64,000 nucleotides of DNA. Source: Marinomonas algarum. GTDB lineage: Bacteria > Pseudomonadota > Gammaproteobacteria > Pseudomonadales > Marinomonadaceae. The notes under the pieces were generated by a model. That model had not been told where the DNA came from. It was given only the letters and a program-made list of their open reading frames with translations, and did not search any database. Shown in pieces: positions 28,185 through 37,085 of the stretch; position 1 is the stretch's first letter, and each line of letters begins with the position of its first letter. Where the stretch lies: the NCBI RefSeq assembly GCF_020532605.1, contig NZ_JAJATW010000014.1:26334-90333 (forward strand), read 5' to 3'. A program made the position numbers and the translations under genes.

Positions 28185-29404
28185 TATCTTTCTCCTGCAT
28201 AAACCAACATGGCCGCGTCTACCGCTTCGCCTGCTGGCAATACAAAACCGGCACGGCGCAAAACAGTTTCAAGGGACTGCAAGGTATGCAATACCGCATC
28301 TTGACGGGCGTTATAGCCCATGGTGCCAATGCGCCAGACTTTGCCTTTCAACGGGCCAAAACTGGTGCCGATTTCAATGTTGAATAAGTGAAGCAAATCA
28401 TGTCGAACCTTTTCACCGTCAACGTTATCCGGTATGTGAATGCCCACTACGTTGCTCATCTTGTGCTTCAAATCACCAAACGGCTTCAAGCCCATCGCCT
28501 GAATCCCTTTTAGCATGGCATCGCCGGCTAATTGGTGGCGCAACAACACGGCATCTTGCCCTTCGCTAAGCAATTGCACCGCGCATTCACGGGAGCCAAA
28601 TAACATGGTGGCGGCTTCTGTGTGGTGATTTAACCGCTCTTCGCCCCAGTAATCCATGATCATTGGCAAGTCAAAATAGTTGGAACGGATGCGCAAGCCA
28701 GACGCACTTTCATGATGAGCGTCACGAATGCCTGCTTCCACATGGGCGCGTTTGCGTACCACCTCCACAAAGCGATCGCTGAGTGTAATCGGTGCGCTGC
28801 CGGACGGCCCACCCAGACATTTCTGCAAACCCACCGTCACCGCATCAATTTGCCATTCGTCTACGTTCAACGGATTACCACCAATCGATGCTGTCGCGTC
28901 GGTGTAAAACAGCACATCGTGAGCGCGACAAATGGTCCCCAGTTCTTCTAATGGCTGAAACATGGTGGTCGAGGTATCACCCTGCACCACAGCCAACAAT
29001 TTAGGCTGTACTTTTTTAATCGCGTCTTCAATCTGCTGCGGATCAAACACCTCACCCCACGGTACTTCGATGGTATGTACTTCTGCATCAGCACGTTCTG
29101 CAATCTCTGCCAATAAGTGACCAAAACGACCAAAAATCGGAATCAATACCTTGTCGCCCGGCTCTAAGCAAGACACCAAGGCCGCTTCAATGCCCGCACG
29201 GGATGTACCGTCTATTAAGAAGGTTTGCTGGTTTTGCGTGTTAAACACACGACGATACAGCGCCATGGTGTCGTTCATGTAGTCCGTCATTGCCGGATCA
29301 TATTGACCAACCAACTGGGTCGACATGGCCGTCAATACACGCGGATAGCAATTGATTGGACCGGGGCCCATTAACAATCGTGGGGGCAGTGAGATGGGTT
29401 GCAT
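28184..29404 (-). CDS. (S)-Ureidoglycine-glyoxylate aminotransferase-like PLP enzyme
   Basis: 406 residues of the class V aminotransferases. Features are LLMGPGPINCYPRVL at the N terminus, the PLP pocket TDATASIGG and Lys195 in VGLQKCLGGPSG as the Schiff-base lysine. This is the AGXT/PucG group. PucG and HpxJ transfer the amino group of ureidoglycine to glyoxylate, producing oxalurate and glycine. Serine- or alanine-glyoxylate aminotransferase cannot be excluded by motif, but the coupled downstream allantoate amidohydrolase favours the purine route. It begins 9 bp after the TauE/SafE stop. Confidence 0.87.
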   Translation of the reverse strand: MQPISLPPRLLMGPGPINCYPRVLTAMSTQLVGQYDPAMTDYMNDTMALYRRVFNTQNQQTFLIDGTSRAGIEAALVSCLEPGDKVLIPIFGRFGHLLAEIAERADAEVHTIEVPWGEVFDPQQIEDAIKKVQPKLLAVVQGDTSTTMFQPLEELGTICRAHDVLFYTDATASIGGNPLNVDEWQIDAVTVGLQKCLGGPSGSAPITLSDRFVEVVRKRAHVEAGIRDAHHESASGLRIRSNYFDLPMIMDYWGEERLNHHTEAATMLFGSRECAVQLLSEGQDAVLLRHQLAGDAMLKGIQAMGLKPFGDLKHKMSNVVGIHIPDNVDGEKVRHDLLHLFNIEIGTSFGPLKGKVWRIGTMGYNARQDAVLHTLQSLETVLRRAGFVLPAGEAVDAAMLVYAGER

Positions 29405-29413
29405 ACTGGTCTC

Positions 29414-30232
29414 CTAACTTAACACTTGATAAAGCATTTTGACGCCTGTGAATATAAGCACCACTGCGAACACTTTTTTCAATTTGGCGGCGTCCAAACG
29501 ATGGGCCAAACCCGCGCCAACAGGGGCAAATAAAACGGTTAATGGGATAATACAAGCCGCACCAATCAAATTAACCAAGCCAACCGTACCGAACGGCGAA
29601 TCGATCGGGCTTTGGCCAAAGATCAACATCATCAGTGCCGCAGGTAACGAAATAATCAGGCCGACTGCAGCGGCGGTGCCAACAGCACGATGGGCAGGGT
29701 AATTACAAAACGTCAGCATAGGTACGGTCAGCGTGCCACCGCCAATGCCCACCATGGAACTGAAAAAGCCCACGCAGGTCGCCATCACACCTTGACCCGC
29801 TTTGCCCGGTAAAGACTGAAACACACTGTCTTTTTTGCCCAGTAACATGTTGATCGCCGACAAGGTAGCAATCACACCGAACAATAACGTCAGCCATTCG
29901 CCATCAACGCGCGTCACCATGAAACTACCAATCATCACGCCTAAAAAGATAAACAAGCCCCAGCGCTTCAGTAGATCAAAGTCCACATTGCCTTTCGCAT
30001 TATGAGCACGGATCGAACTGATCGAAGTCGGAATAATGGTCGCCAACGAGGTCGCTGTGGCCACCAGCATCGCCGTATCGGCGCTCACCCCTAGACCTTG
30101 GTACAAGAAAAACAACACGGGAACGATCACAATGCCACCGCCAACGCCTAGTAAACCCGCTAAAATACCCCCTACAACCCCCGTCGCCATCATGGCGAGA
30201 ATCATGCTGTAGTTTTCCATTATAAATGACAT
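29414..30232 (-). CDS. TauE/SafE-family permease
   Basis: 272 residues with about eight hydrophobic helices and two glycine-rich repeats, GGILAGLLGVGGGIVIVP and VGFFSSMVGIGGGTLTVPML, the signature of the TauE/SafE (DUF81) family. Members export sulfonates, sulfite or small organic acids. Position inside the ureide gene cluster suggests transport of a pathway acid or nitrogen compound, but this is inference. Start ATG is preceded by AGGAG about 10 bp away. Confidence 0.88.
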   Translation of the reverse strand: MSFIMENYSMILAMMATGVVGGILAGLLGVGGGIVIVPVLFFLYQGLGVSADTAMLVATATSLATIIPTSISSIRAHNAKGNVDFDLLKRWGLFIFLGVMIGSFMVTRVDGEWLTLLFGVIATLSAINMLLGKKDSVFQSLPGKAGQGVMATCVGFFSSMVGIGGGTLTVPMLTFCNYPAHRAVGTAAAVGLIISLPAALMMLIFGQSPIDSPFGTVGLVNLIGAACIIPLTVLFAPVGAGLAHRLDAAKLKKVFAVVLIFTGVKMLYQVLS

Positions 30233-30280
30233 CTTCTATGTGCTCCTAAACTCAGTAAAACGCTAATAATAGCCGATTTA

Positions 30281-31903
30281 TCACGCTTGGCCGACTAAAG
30301 CGGCGCCATCGCTACGGGGATCGGTGGCTGCATCCGCATGACCGTCCTGATGCAACACGATCGCACCGGCGTGACCCATTAGCTCATTGCGGGACTCAAT
30401 CACCACTAAGTCATGACCACGGGCAACTAATTCGTCCGCTGCTACGTCAGCAAAATCCTGTTCTACTTTTAGGTTGTGGCTCACATCCCCCCATGTTCGA
30501 CCCAACAACCAACGGCCTTCACTGATGGCTTGGTCCAGTGGCATCTTGTGATACACATAACGACTGAACAGCGCAGCTTGGGTTTGTGGCTGGCCTTCAC
30601 CGCCCATGGTGCCGTAACTCATACGACGACCGTCAGCCAATTCAGCAAACGCCGGGGTTAGGGTATGAAACGGTTTTAAATTCGGACCCAGTTCTTGCAA
30701 AGACCCTTTTTCCAATGAAAACGATGAACCGCGATTATTCCACACGATGCCCGTCGATGGGCTAACCACACCGCTGCCAAATTCCCAATACAGACTCTGG
30801 ATATAACTAACCATGCGGCCTTGATTGTCGCAGGCGCCCATCCAAATGGTGTCGCCATGTTTGGCTTGGTGAGGCCAAGGTTGCGCTCGTTCTAACGCAA
30901 TGTCATGACACATTTTTTCCAGTTGCTCGTCGTCCAATAAAGAGGACAGTTCCAGCGCCAAACGAGATTCATCGGTCAAATACTGGTTACGCTTGATAAA
31001 CGCCTGCTTGGTACATTCAATTAACAAATGCGCCATGTCAGTGGCGGTTTTTCCCTGAGTGTAGAGTTTGTCGTACAAAGCAAGGATCAATAAGGACGCA
31101 ATGCCTTGCGTTGGGGCGGGCAAGTTATACAAGGTACCCGCGCCCGTTGTCACTTGCAGTGGTTCGACCCGCTTGGCTTGATAAGAGTGAAAATCAGCAA
31201 GACGAATAGGTGACTCTGCGCTGGCTAAGTCTTTTGCCAATCGTGCCGCAATATCACCATGATAAAAATCGTCTAAGCCTTTTTCAGCCAACTGTTGAAG
31301 AGTATCCCCCAACGTCGGCAATCTCAGCGTGTCACCTTGCTGATAGAGACTGCCGCCTTTTAAAAAACTCCCTGCAAACCCCTGAACATCCGCCAAATCG
31401 GTAAAGGTTTTGATGCTGGCGTCGACGTACGTTTTGGTGACATCACTGCCATTTTTTGCCCATGCAATGGCGTCTGCCAATAAAGTTGATAAAGGAAGGT
31501 TTTGTGCATTAGACACTGCCTGCCATTCGTGACTGACGGCTAATGCTTCTTGCCATCCAGCCACGGCGCCCGCCATGGTTAAGGCGGCTTTACCGCCACG
31601 TGCTGGAATAGCGTCGTGTCCATGGTAAAAGTCCAATGTGGCTAATTCGGCGGCTTTACCCGACGCATCAATGCCCACTGGCGCCTTGCCAGGTTCACTG
31701 ATCAACCAGAAACCATCGCCACCCAGACCATTCATATGTGGGTAAACCACAGCAATAGTAGCCGCTGCCGCGACCATGGCTTCAATCGCAGTGCCACCCC
31801 GCTCAAGGATCTTTTGCCCAGCTTGTGTCGCTTTAAAATGTGGCGCTGTAAAAGCGACTTGGGGGTTGTTTAGGTCACTGTTTTGTACATTATTATTGTT
31901 CAC
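30281..31903 (-). CDS. Gamma-glutamyltransferase-family Ntn hydrolase, oxamate amidohydrolase-like
   Basis: 540 residues. It has the fold markers of the GGT family (AAAATIAVVYPHMNGLGGDGFWLI) and an autoprocessing site at KHGDT, with Thr352 as likely nucleophile. There is no signal peptide, unlike classical periplasmic GGT. This matches HpxW of Klebsiella, which cleaves oxamate to oxalate and ammonia at the end of the purine ureide route. The adjacent ureidoglycine aminotransferase and amidase support the HpxW reading over glutathione hydrolysis. GTG start at 31903, 6 bp after the amidase stop; no strong ribosome-binding site, so coupled translation is likely. Confidence 0.83.
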   Translation of the reverse strand: MNNNNVQNSDLNNPQVAFTAPHFKATQAGQKILERGGTAIEAMVAAAATIAVVYPHMNGLGGDGFWLISEPGKAPVGIDASGKAAELATLDFYHGHDAIPARGGKAALTMAGAVAGWQEALAVSHEWQAVSNAQNLPLSTLLADAIAWAKNGSDVTKTYVDASIKTFTDLADVQGFAGSFLKGGSLYQQGDTLRLPTLGDTLQQLAEKGLDDFYHGDIAARLAKDLASAESPIRLADFHSYQAKRVEPLQVTTGAGTLYNLPAPTQGIASLLILALYDKLYTQGKTATDMAHLLIECTKQAFIKRNQYLTDESRLALELSSLLDDEQLEKMCHDIALERAQPWPHQAKHGDTIWMGACDNQGRMVSYIQSLYWEFGSGVVSPSTGIVWNNRGSSFSLEKGSLQELGPNLKPFHTLTPAFAELADGRRMSYGTMGGEGQPQTQAALFSRYVYHKMPLDQAISEGRWLLGRTWGDVSHNLKVEQDFADVAADELVARGHDLVVIESRNELMGHAGAIVLHQDGHADAATDPRSDGAALVGQA

Positions 31904-31909
31904 AGGAAA

Positions 31910-33151
31910 CTACTCCATTAGATGTTTTGCAAAGTCGATAAGAGCGAGATCACTGCCTTTTGGCCCGACTAATGACACACCACACGGTGCGCCATCAAGG
32001 GTACAGGTCGGCAAATGCAGTTGCGGTAAACCCGCAAGACCAGCAATAGCAGTGAGATCCATTAGTTGATTTCGGTACGCGGCCAACTCGTCGCTGGTGG
32101 CATCAAATCGTGGAGACAACCCCGGTGTGGTGGGAATCATCAAGACCGCGTTGGTGAGTTTTTCTTCAATCCAGTGGGTAAAATTGTGTCGTTGTTGTTG
32201 TGCCGCTTGAATGTCTTTTGCCGTTAGGGTCTGACACCACTCAAAGCGCGCTTGAATATCAGGGGCAAAGATTGGAAGGTCGATTTTGTCGGCATTCGGT
32301 TTTTTCGCCGCTTGTGTCACTTGAAACAACCAATCACCATGTTGATGCCAAATTTCAGCTCCCTGTAAGGTACGAAACGTATCGCTGGTCTGCCACGCTT
32401 GAGCATCAATGACGATGTCCGTTTCACCTAGAAGTAAGCCTTGGGCACGCCAGTGGGCAAGCTGCTCGGTGATTTCTGAGTGATGGGCAACATGCTCTAT
32501 TAAGTTGTGAGCAATCAATACCTGATCAAATGCCACTGCGGGCGCGTGTTTAAGTAGGACACCCGCGACACGTTCGAGTGTTTCAAGGTCTCGCGTTAAC
32601 CAGCCAACGGTATCAAATGACGGCGCTAACGCCACCATGTTGTCCATCGCAATCACCCCATGAGTAGGCCGTAAGCCAAATAACCCGTTGTAACTGGCGG
32701 GGACTCGAATAGAGCCTCCGGTGTCGGTGCCAAGGCCAATGTCAGCCAGCTCTTTTGCAACGGCGATGGCGGAACCTGATGAAGACCCGCCAGGCAAACG
32801 ATCGGGGGTCAGCGGGTTTTCAGGCGTACCGTAATGAATATTTTGACCGTTTAAGCTGTAAGCCAGTTCGTCTGTGATGGTTTTGCCGCAGAATTGCGCA
32901 CCCGCTTGCAAAAGACTTGAAACACTTGATGCGGTTTGGTCTGGGATAGCGTGAGTTGCCAGCCACGTCGGATTGCCAGCGGAGGTCGGCAGTCCGGCTA
33001 TATGAAACAAATCTTTCACCGCCAAGCGCAAGTTATCCAGAGGCATCATTGCCCTGGGTGTTTCTATTTGCAAGGCATCACAAAATTTTAGAGGCGCTTC
33101 GCTGCGCTCTAACACATTAAGAAAGGGACTTTCTACAATGAAATGTTTCAT
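31910..33151 (-). CDS. Amidase-signature family hydrolase
   Basis: 413 residues of the amidase signature family, with the Ser-cis-Ser-Lys triad visible as Lys46 (LAVKDLFHI), the Ser-rich GGSSSGS at about 121-127, and nucleophile Ser147 in GTDTGGSIRVP. AtzE/HpxY-like amidases belong here and act with oxamate amidohydrolase in some ureide clusters. The small AtzG/HpxX partner usually needed by those enzymes is not visible nearby. It begins the operon and its own start codon lies in a palindrome that may be an RpiR operator. Confidence 0.82.
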   Translation of the reverse strand: MKHFIVESPFLNVLERSEAPLKFCDALQIETPRAMMPLDNLRLAVKDLFHIAGLPTSAGNPTWLATHAIPDQTASSVSSLLQAGAQFCGKTITDELAYSLNGQNIHYGTPENPLTPDRLPGGSSSGSAIAVAKELADIGLGTDTGGSIRVPASYNGLFGLRPTHGVIAMDNMVALAPSFDTVGWLTRDLETLERVAGVLLKHAPAVAFDQVLIAHNLIEHVAHHSEITEQLAHWRAQGLLLGETDIVIDAQAWQTSDTFRTLQGAEIWHQHGDWLFQVTQAAKKPNADKIDLPIFAPDIQARFEWCQTLTAKDIQAAQQQRHNFTHWIEEKLTNAVLMIPTTPGLSPRFDATSDELAAYRNQLMDLTAIAGLAGLPQLHLPTCTLDGAPCGVSLVGPKGSDLALIDFAKHLME

Positions 33152-33211
33152 ATATCCTCCGATGAATCAGAACACATGAAACAACTGTTTCAAAACCTTG
33201 TCAACTGAAAC
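33138..33211 (-). promoter_or_regulatory. Putative RpiR operators before the amidase gene
   Basis: Two perfect palindromes share the TGAAA...TTTCA pattern: ATGAAA-TG-TTTCAT at 33138-33151 (over the start codon) and TGAAACA-AC-TGTTTCA at 33177-33192. Their centres are 40 bp apart, close to four helical turns. A half site TGAAACA follows at 33206-33212. Many MurR/RpiR regulators bind TGAAA-N-TTTCA sequences, and such a gene lies directly upstream. Confidence 0.6.
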
Positions 33212-33245
33212 AAGGCATTTCTGTGATTTTTTATTTTGATAATGG

Positions 33246-34064
33246 TTATGGCTCTAATTCGTCTAACACTTCATACAAGTGGGAAATGGCTTGAGTTTGT
33301 CGATTCGCCGACTCCCCCAGCACCCCAAAGACACGATTGCACAGCATAGAAATCAAACTCATGGGCGCCGCATAACTGTCAAACGGGCTTTCGTTACCAA
33401 GATGACACACCAGTACATGGGACACTTGCTGATTGTACACCTGACCGGTTGGGTCGGTAATCAGTACGGTATTACGTCCCTTAAGTGCAGTCACTATTTG
33501 TTTGAACTGCCTCGTACGACGACGAAAACCAAGTAAAACAATGACCTCGTCTTCCAGAATGTCGTGTAAGTCTTCTCCCAGCGTTTGCCCTGGTTGAGGT
33601 AATAAACGTACAGAGTGTCTTACCTGTTGCAGTTGCTGACGAAAATGCAGCGCCAGTGGGTAGGCATTGCGAAAGCCAATTAAGGTCACTCGACTGGCTT
33701 GTGCTAGCTGTTCACTGATGTCATTTAATAACTCAGGCCGTAATCCCTCAAACGTCAGGGACAGGTTTTTTAGCTCCTGTGCGGTCTGATCCAAAGAGGA
33801 CCCTTGAGTAAACACAGGCACGCCACTTTCACGCAAGGCCAATTGCGCCTGCTTCGCCCCTTGTTGCGAATCGTAACCCAGTTGACGAAAAAAGCGACTC
33901 ACGGTGGCTTTCGACGTATGGGTTTTCTCCGCAATTTCAGCCGATGTCTGACTGACAATCGCCAAAGGGTTTTGCTGCAGGTAATTGGCAATGGAACGCG
34001 CTGACGGAGACAGCGTTGGGTAAGTCTGCTCAATCAAAGAGAGCACATCTTGCTTTGTCGCCAC
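33246..34064 (-). CDS. MurR/RpiR-family regulator of the ureide cluster
   Basis: 272 residues: an N-terminal RpiR HTH (residues about 5-75; TSAEIAEKTHTSKATVSRFFRQLGYDS) and a C-terminal SIS domain (about 125-250; VTLIGFRNAYPLALHFRQQLQ). SIS domains usually bind phosphosugars, but RpiR proteins also control purine ureide genes, as HpxU does in Klebsiella. It stands first, 94 bp before the amidase on the same strand, and the gap holds palindromes that would suit it. Repressor or activator role cannot be read from sequence. Confidence 0.88.
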   Translation of the reverse strand: MATKQDVLSLIEQTYPTLSPSARSIANYLQQNPLAIVSQTSAEIAEKTHTSKATVSRFFRQLGYDSQQGAKQAQLALRESGVPVFTQGSSLDQTAQELKNLSLTFEGLRPELLNDISEQLAQASRVTLIGFRNAYPLALHFRQQLQQVRHSVRLLPQPGQTLGEDLHDILEDEVIVLLGFRRRTRQFKQIVTALKGRNTVLITDPTGQVYNQQVSHVLVCHLGNESPFDSYAAPMSLISMLCNRVFGVLGESANRQTQAISHLYEVLDELEP

Positions 34065-34177
34065 GAATTAACCTCAATCAAAATATAATGTGCACTAAGG
34101 TAGTCGATTCTTGTTTCACTGCCAACTGACATTGTGCTTTTTGTTTCTTAAATAGCCGTCATACTCAATGGATGCGC

Positions 34178-34897
34178 CTAATGACGATGGCGATCTTTGG
34201 CATTTTCGCGGGCAGCGTCATATAAGTGCATTAATTCTTCGGCACTGATACCAATCACCACATCATCCGTTTCAAGTACCTTGTAGAGATCTTCTAGTTC
34301 AAAAGGTGATCCCTCTTGATGATCTTTATGCTGATTTTTCATCAAAAAAGCCGGATAACGTCGCCAATGAAATACGTTATTCATGACCAAGGCGAGTAAC
34401 AGCATAACCAGTAAATTAAGCAACAAGGGATACAGTAAAAACTCATAGCCCAAATCATGGATACTGCTGCCACCAATCACACAAGATAATGCCGTCGACC
34501 CACCCGGTGGATGCAAGCAATTAAGGTAGTGCATCACAACGACGGACACACCAACGGCCATTGCTCCAACCACAAAGGCAGCGCCAAAATATTGGTAAAA
34601 ACTGATCCCGATCGCCGCAGAGATAACGTGCCCAAATACAAAAGACCAGGGTTGGGAAAATGCGCCATGAGGCACCGCAAACAGCAGAACAACACTGGCG
34701 CCTATAGAAGACACCACCAACAGAGAATCGGGTAACGACAAGAATAAACTCGAAAAATAAAATACCCCTATCAGAGCAAGGCAAGCGGTTGAACTCGATA
34801 TAACGCGTTCCGTATGCGATGTCTTGTTTGGAGTCACGCCCATAAAACCGATGGCAGTGCGGTAAAAAGAAGCCAACATGTGGAGAATCCCGTCCAT
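34178..34897 (-). CDS. HPP-family integral membrane protein
   Basis: 239 residues with four or five hydrophobic helices between about residues 33 and 190, and the family motif HPPGGSTAL (LNCLHPPGGSTALSC). Bacterial HPP proteins are poorly known; plant relatives transport nitrite. The C-terminal tail is cytoplasmic and acidic. It is divergent from a LysR gene that probably controls it. There is no clear ribosome-binding site before the ATG at 34897. Confidence 0.88.
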   Translation of the reverse strand: MDGILHMLASFYRTAIGFMGVTPNKTSHTERVISSSTACLALIGVFYFSSLFLSLPDSLLVVSSIGASVVLLFAVPHGAFSQPWSFVFGHVISAAIGISFYQYFGAAFVVGAMAVGVSVVVMHYLNCLHPPGGSTALSCVIGGSSIHDLGYEFLLYPLLLNLLVMLLLALVMNNVFHWRRYPAFLMKNQHKDHQEGSPFELEDLYKVLETDDVVIGISAEELMHLYDAARENAKDRHRH

Positions 34898-34981
34898 TTA
34901 GATAAAAAGAATGACGCTGGTCAGATGGGAATTGTAGTGGTTAAAATAAGTGCATGTATAACGAATTAAAATGAGGTATTA

Positions 34982-34998
34982 ATGCAATTATTTTGCAT
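34982..34998 (+). promoter_or_regulatory. LysR-type palindrome between HPP and LysR genes
   Basis: ATGCAA-TTATT-TTGCAT is a perfect inverted repeat 8 bp before the LysR start codon, in the 109-bp divergent gap. It fits an autoregulatory LysR site, including a T-N11-A core. Confidence 0.5.
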
Positions 34999-35006
34999 TT
35001 AAAAAG

Positions 35007-35858
35007 ATGGACATTGAACAAGCGAAAACGTTTTTGGAAATTCTTCACTCCGGCACCTTTGCTCGCGCGGCCGAGCGGTTGCATGTCACTCAGACCACGG
35101 TGACAGCGCGTATGCAGACACTGGAATCCGCGTTGGGTTGCGTGCTTTTCACGCGCAACCGAGCTGGCGCCAAACTGACTCGCCAAGGAGAAGCCTTTGT
35201 TAAACCGGCCCAAGCTATGCTAGAAGCATGGGAACAAGCCAAAAGCATCAGTGGACACAGCCAATTTCCGAGCTTATACCCCTTAAATGTCGGAGGAGAA
35301 ATCAGCTTATGGAACCCTATTTTAATCGACTGGTTGCTGGCTTTAGAGCACGCTGTGCCTCACTGGCAGGTAAACAGTCATGTGTCGTCAACAGATGCTT
35401 TGTATTCCGCTCTCCAAAAACACGTTATCGACGCCATTATTGTCCACAGTCCGCGCTACCTTACAGGCCTAGTTGTTGAACAAATTGCAGAAGAAAAGCT
35501 GATTCACGTGGCGTCTAGCAAAGCCTTTTCTCCTGATGTCTTTATTGATTGGGGAGACGATTTTGCCCAGCAGTTTGATCGTTGTATGCCCTACAATCGC
35601 CGTACCGCAACACAATTTTCTCTAGGGCCAATGGCACTGAAGTACTTACTTGCAAAAGGGGGAAACGGCTATTTCCGCACCCGAGTTGTTGATCAACACC
35701 TCAAGGAAAATACTTTATATAAGGTGCCTAACGCCGCAGAATTCACCTATCCTATTTATCTGGTGTATCGCAAAAATCTGCCTTTTACGGAAGAGTTTGA
35801 ACAAGCCAAACGCGCTCTGCTCAGCAGTGTCCAAGCCACGTCAAAATGGACGCTTTAA
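35007..35858 (+). CDS. LysR-family transcriptional regulator
   Basis: 283 residues with HTH at about residues 1-60 (FARAAERLHVTQTTVTARMQTLESALG) and a substrate-binding-like domain of about 190 residues. Inducer cannot be predicted. Divergent from the HPP membrane protein across 109 bp, with a perfect palindrome just ahead of its start. Confidence 0.9.
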   Translation: MDIEQAKTFLEILHSGTFARAAERLHVTQTTVTARMQTLESALGCVLFTRNRAGAKLTRQGEAFVKPAQAMLEAWEQAKSISGHSQFPSLYPLNVGGEISLWNPILIDWLLALEHAVPHWQVNSHVSSTDALYSALQKHVIDAIIVHSPRYLTGLVVEQIAEEKLIHVASSKAFSPDVFIDWGDDFAQQFDRCMPYNRRTATQFSLGPMALKYLLAKGGNGYFRTRVVDQHLKENTLYKVPNAAEFTYPIYLVYRKNLPFTEEFEQAKRALLSSVQATSKWTL

Positions 35859-35919
35859 CCCGCGACGACGAAAGAGTTTGACGCCTTGTCTCATACTCAA
35901 AAAAACACGCTGGGAGCGG

Positions 35920-35949
35920 TTGACTATCGTTACCTATCTGTCATATTAC
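35920..35949 (+). promoter_or_regulatory. Possible sigma-70 promoter of the HTH gene
   Basis: TTGACT at 35920-35925 and TATTAC at 35944-35949 with an 18-bp spacer, 60 bp before the next start codon. Confidence 0.4.
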
Positions 35950-36010
35950 CTCGGTACGCTCATCTGATAAAACGCATGTAAGCACTCATAGAATCACAGG
36001 AGATGATGAA

Positions 36011-36598
36011 ATGAAGATGAAAGACCAACTGGACAGCGCGCAACCTTTAAAAAAGCACAAGGTGAAGGCCAAAAAAAGCGCACTGAAAAAGAAAAAACAA
36101 GACAAAGAAAAGAACGTCATCACGTCCTCGTTAACACCGCAAGAGACTCTTGAAGCCAACTCACCGTTAAAGGTGAATCCCTCTTTAACCGGTGTGTCTG
36201 AAGAAGCGGCCCCCACACTTGAGAAGACTTTAAAAGTACGCCACACCGCGGATCAAGACACTCAGGCACCACCAAACCGCCAGAGAGCGTCTAAAACCTT
36301 GTCGCCTATGTCGAAAGAAGAGCAATTGGTGGCCGTGAATCAAATCATTAAACGCTTACTGATTGACGAAATTACTCAAGGCGAAGCGCTCAAAGCACTT
36401 CGCGTCGGTGTGTTAGGCATTCGCCAAGACGCTTACACCAAACTCTGTGGTGTCTCACGCAAAACACTGTCTGAAATCGAAAACGACAAGGGCAACTACA
36501 CGGCTGACATTATTAACAAGGTGTTTGCGCCTTTTGACTTAAAGGTTGGCTTGGTACCCACGTCTAGCCAGCTCATGGCGGCTATCCTCACGCACTAA
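36011..36598 (+). CDS. Lysine-rich HTH (XRE-like) DNA-binding protein
   Basis: 195 residues in two parts. Residues 1-100 are low complexity and very basic ([21 protein letters not shown] near 14-36), then Pro/Thr-rich. From about 103 a helical region ends in an XRE-like helix-turn-helix, [43 protein letters not shown]. The C-terminal module resembles compact HipB-like regulators, without a toxin gene beside it. The basic tail could bind DNA non-specifically. ATG follows AGGAGATGATGAA. Its stop overlaps the convergent phhB stop by 4 bp. Confidence 0.75.
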   Translation: MKMKDQLDSAQPLKKHKVKAKKSALKKKKQDKEKNVITSSLTPQETLEANSPLKVNPSLTGVSEEAAPTLEKTLKVRHTADQDTQAPPNRQRASKTLSPMSKEEQLVAVNQIIKRLLIDEITQGEALKALRVGVLGIRQDAYTKLCGVSRKTLSEIENDKGNYTADIINKVFAPFDLKVGLVPTSSQLMAAILTH

Positions 36599-36897
36599 TT
36601 CATCTGGTTTATTGCGGCAAAGGCATCCATTTTCTTCGCAAAATCGATGTCTTTTTGGGAGACACCAGACACATCATGACTGGTTAACTGCACCTTTACC
36701 TTATTGTATACATTGAACCACTCTGGGTGATGATCTTGCTTTTCTGCATACAGCGCGCACATGCTCATAAAACCAAACGCGTGCTGAAAGTCTTTAAACA
36801 CAAAAGTTCGTGTTAACTTTTCCTCCTCAAACGTCCACTCTGTCAATGTCTGAAGCGCATCAACGATGTCTTTTTGTGTCAATTTTTGATGTGTCAT
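36595..36897 (-). CDS. phhB: Pterin-4a-carbinolamine dehydratase
   Basis: 100 residues with the family active-site motif [36 protein letters not shown]. It dehydrates 4a-hydroxytetrahydrobiopterin formed by phenylalanine hydroxylase. No phhA is adjacent. In other proteobacteria orphan members also act in molybdopterin or folate metabolism. Confidence 0.93.
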   Translation of the reverse strand: MTHQKLTQKDIVDALQTLTEWTFEEEKLTRTFVFKDFQHAFGFMSMCALYAEKQDHHPEWFNVYNKVKVQLTSHDVSGVSQKDIDFAKKMDAFAAINQMN

Positions 36898-37085
36898 AGT
36901 GACCTCTTAATGTGTTTTAACGACGAATAAACAGACCTTACGCTAAGGCCTTTTTCAAAAAATCTCGATAAGAACAAACAAATGTCAAATATTCCCCTCG
37001 CTTTCAGGATTTGCTACTGCAGGAATCACGCAAATTTCGTATGATCATTTTATCTTACTCTACCCCATCAATTTAGAAGGACTGT

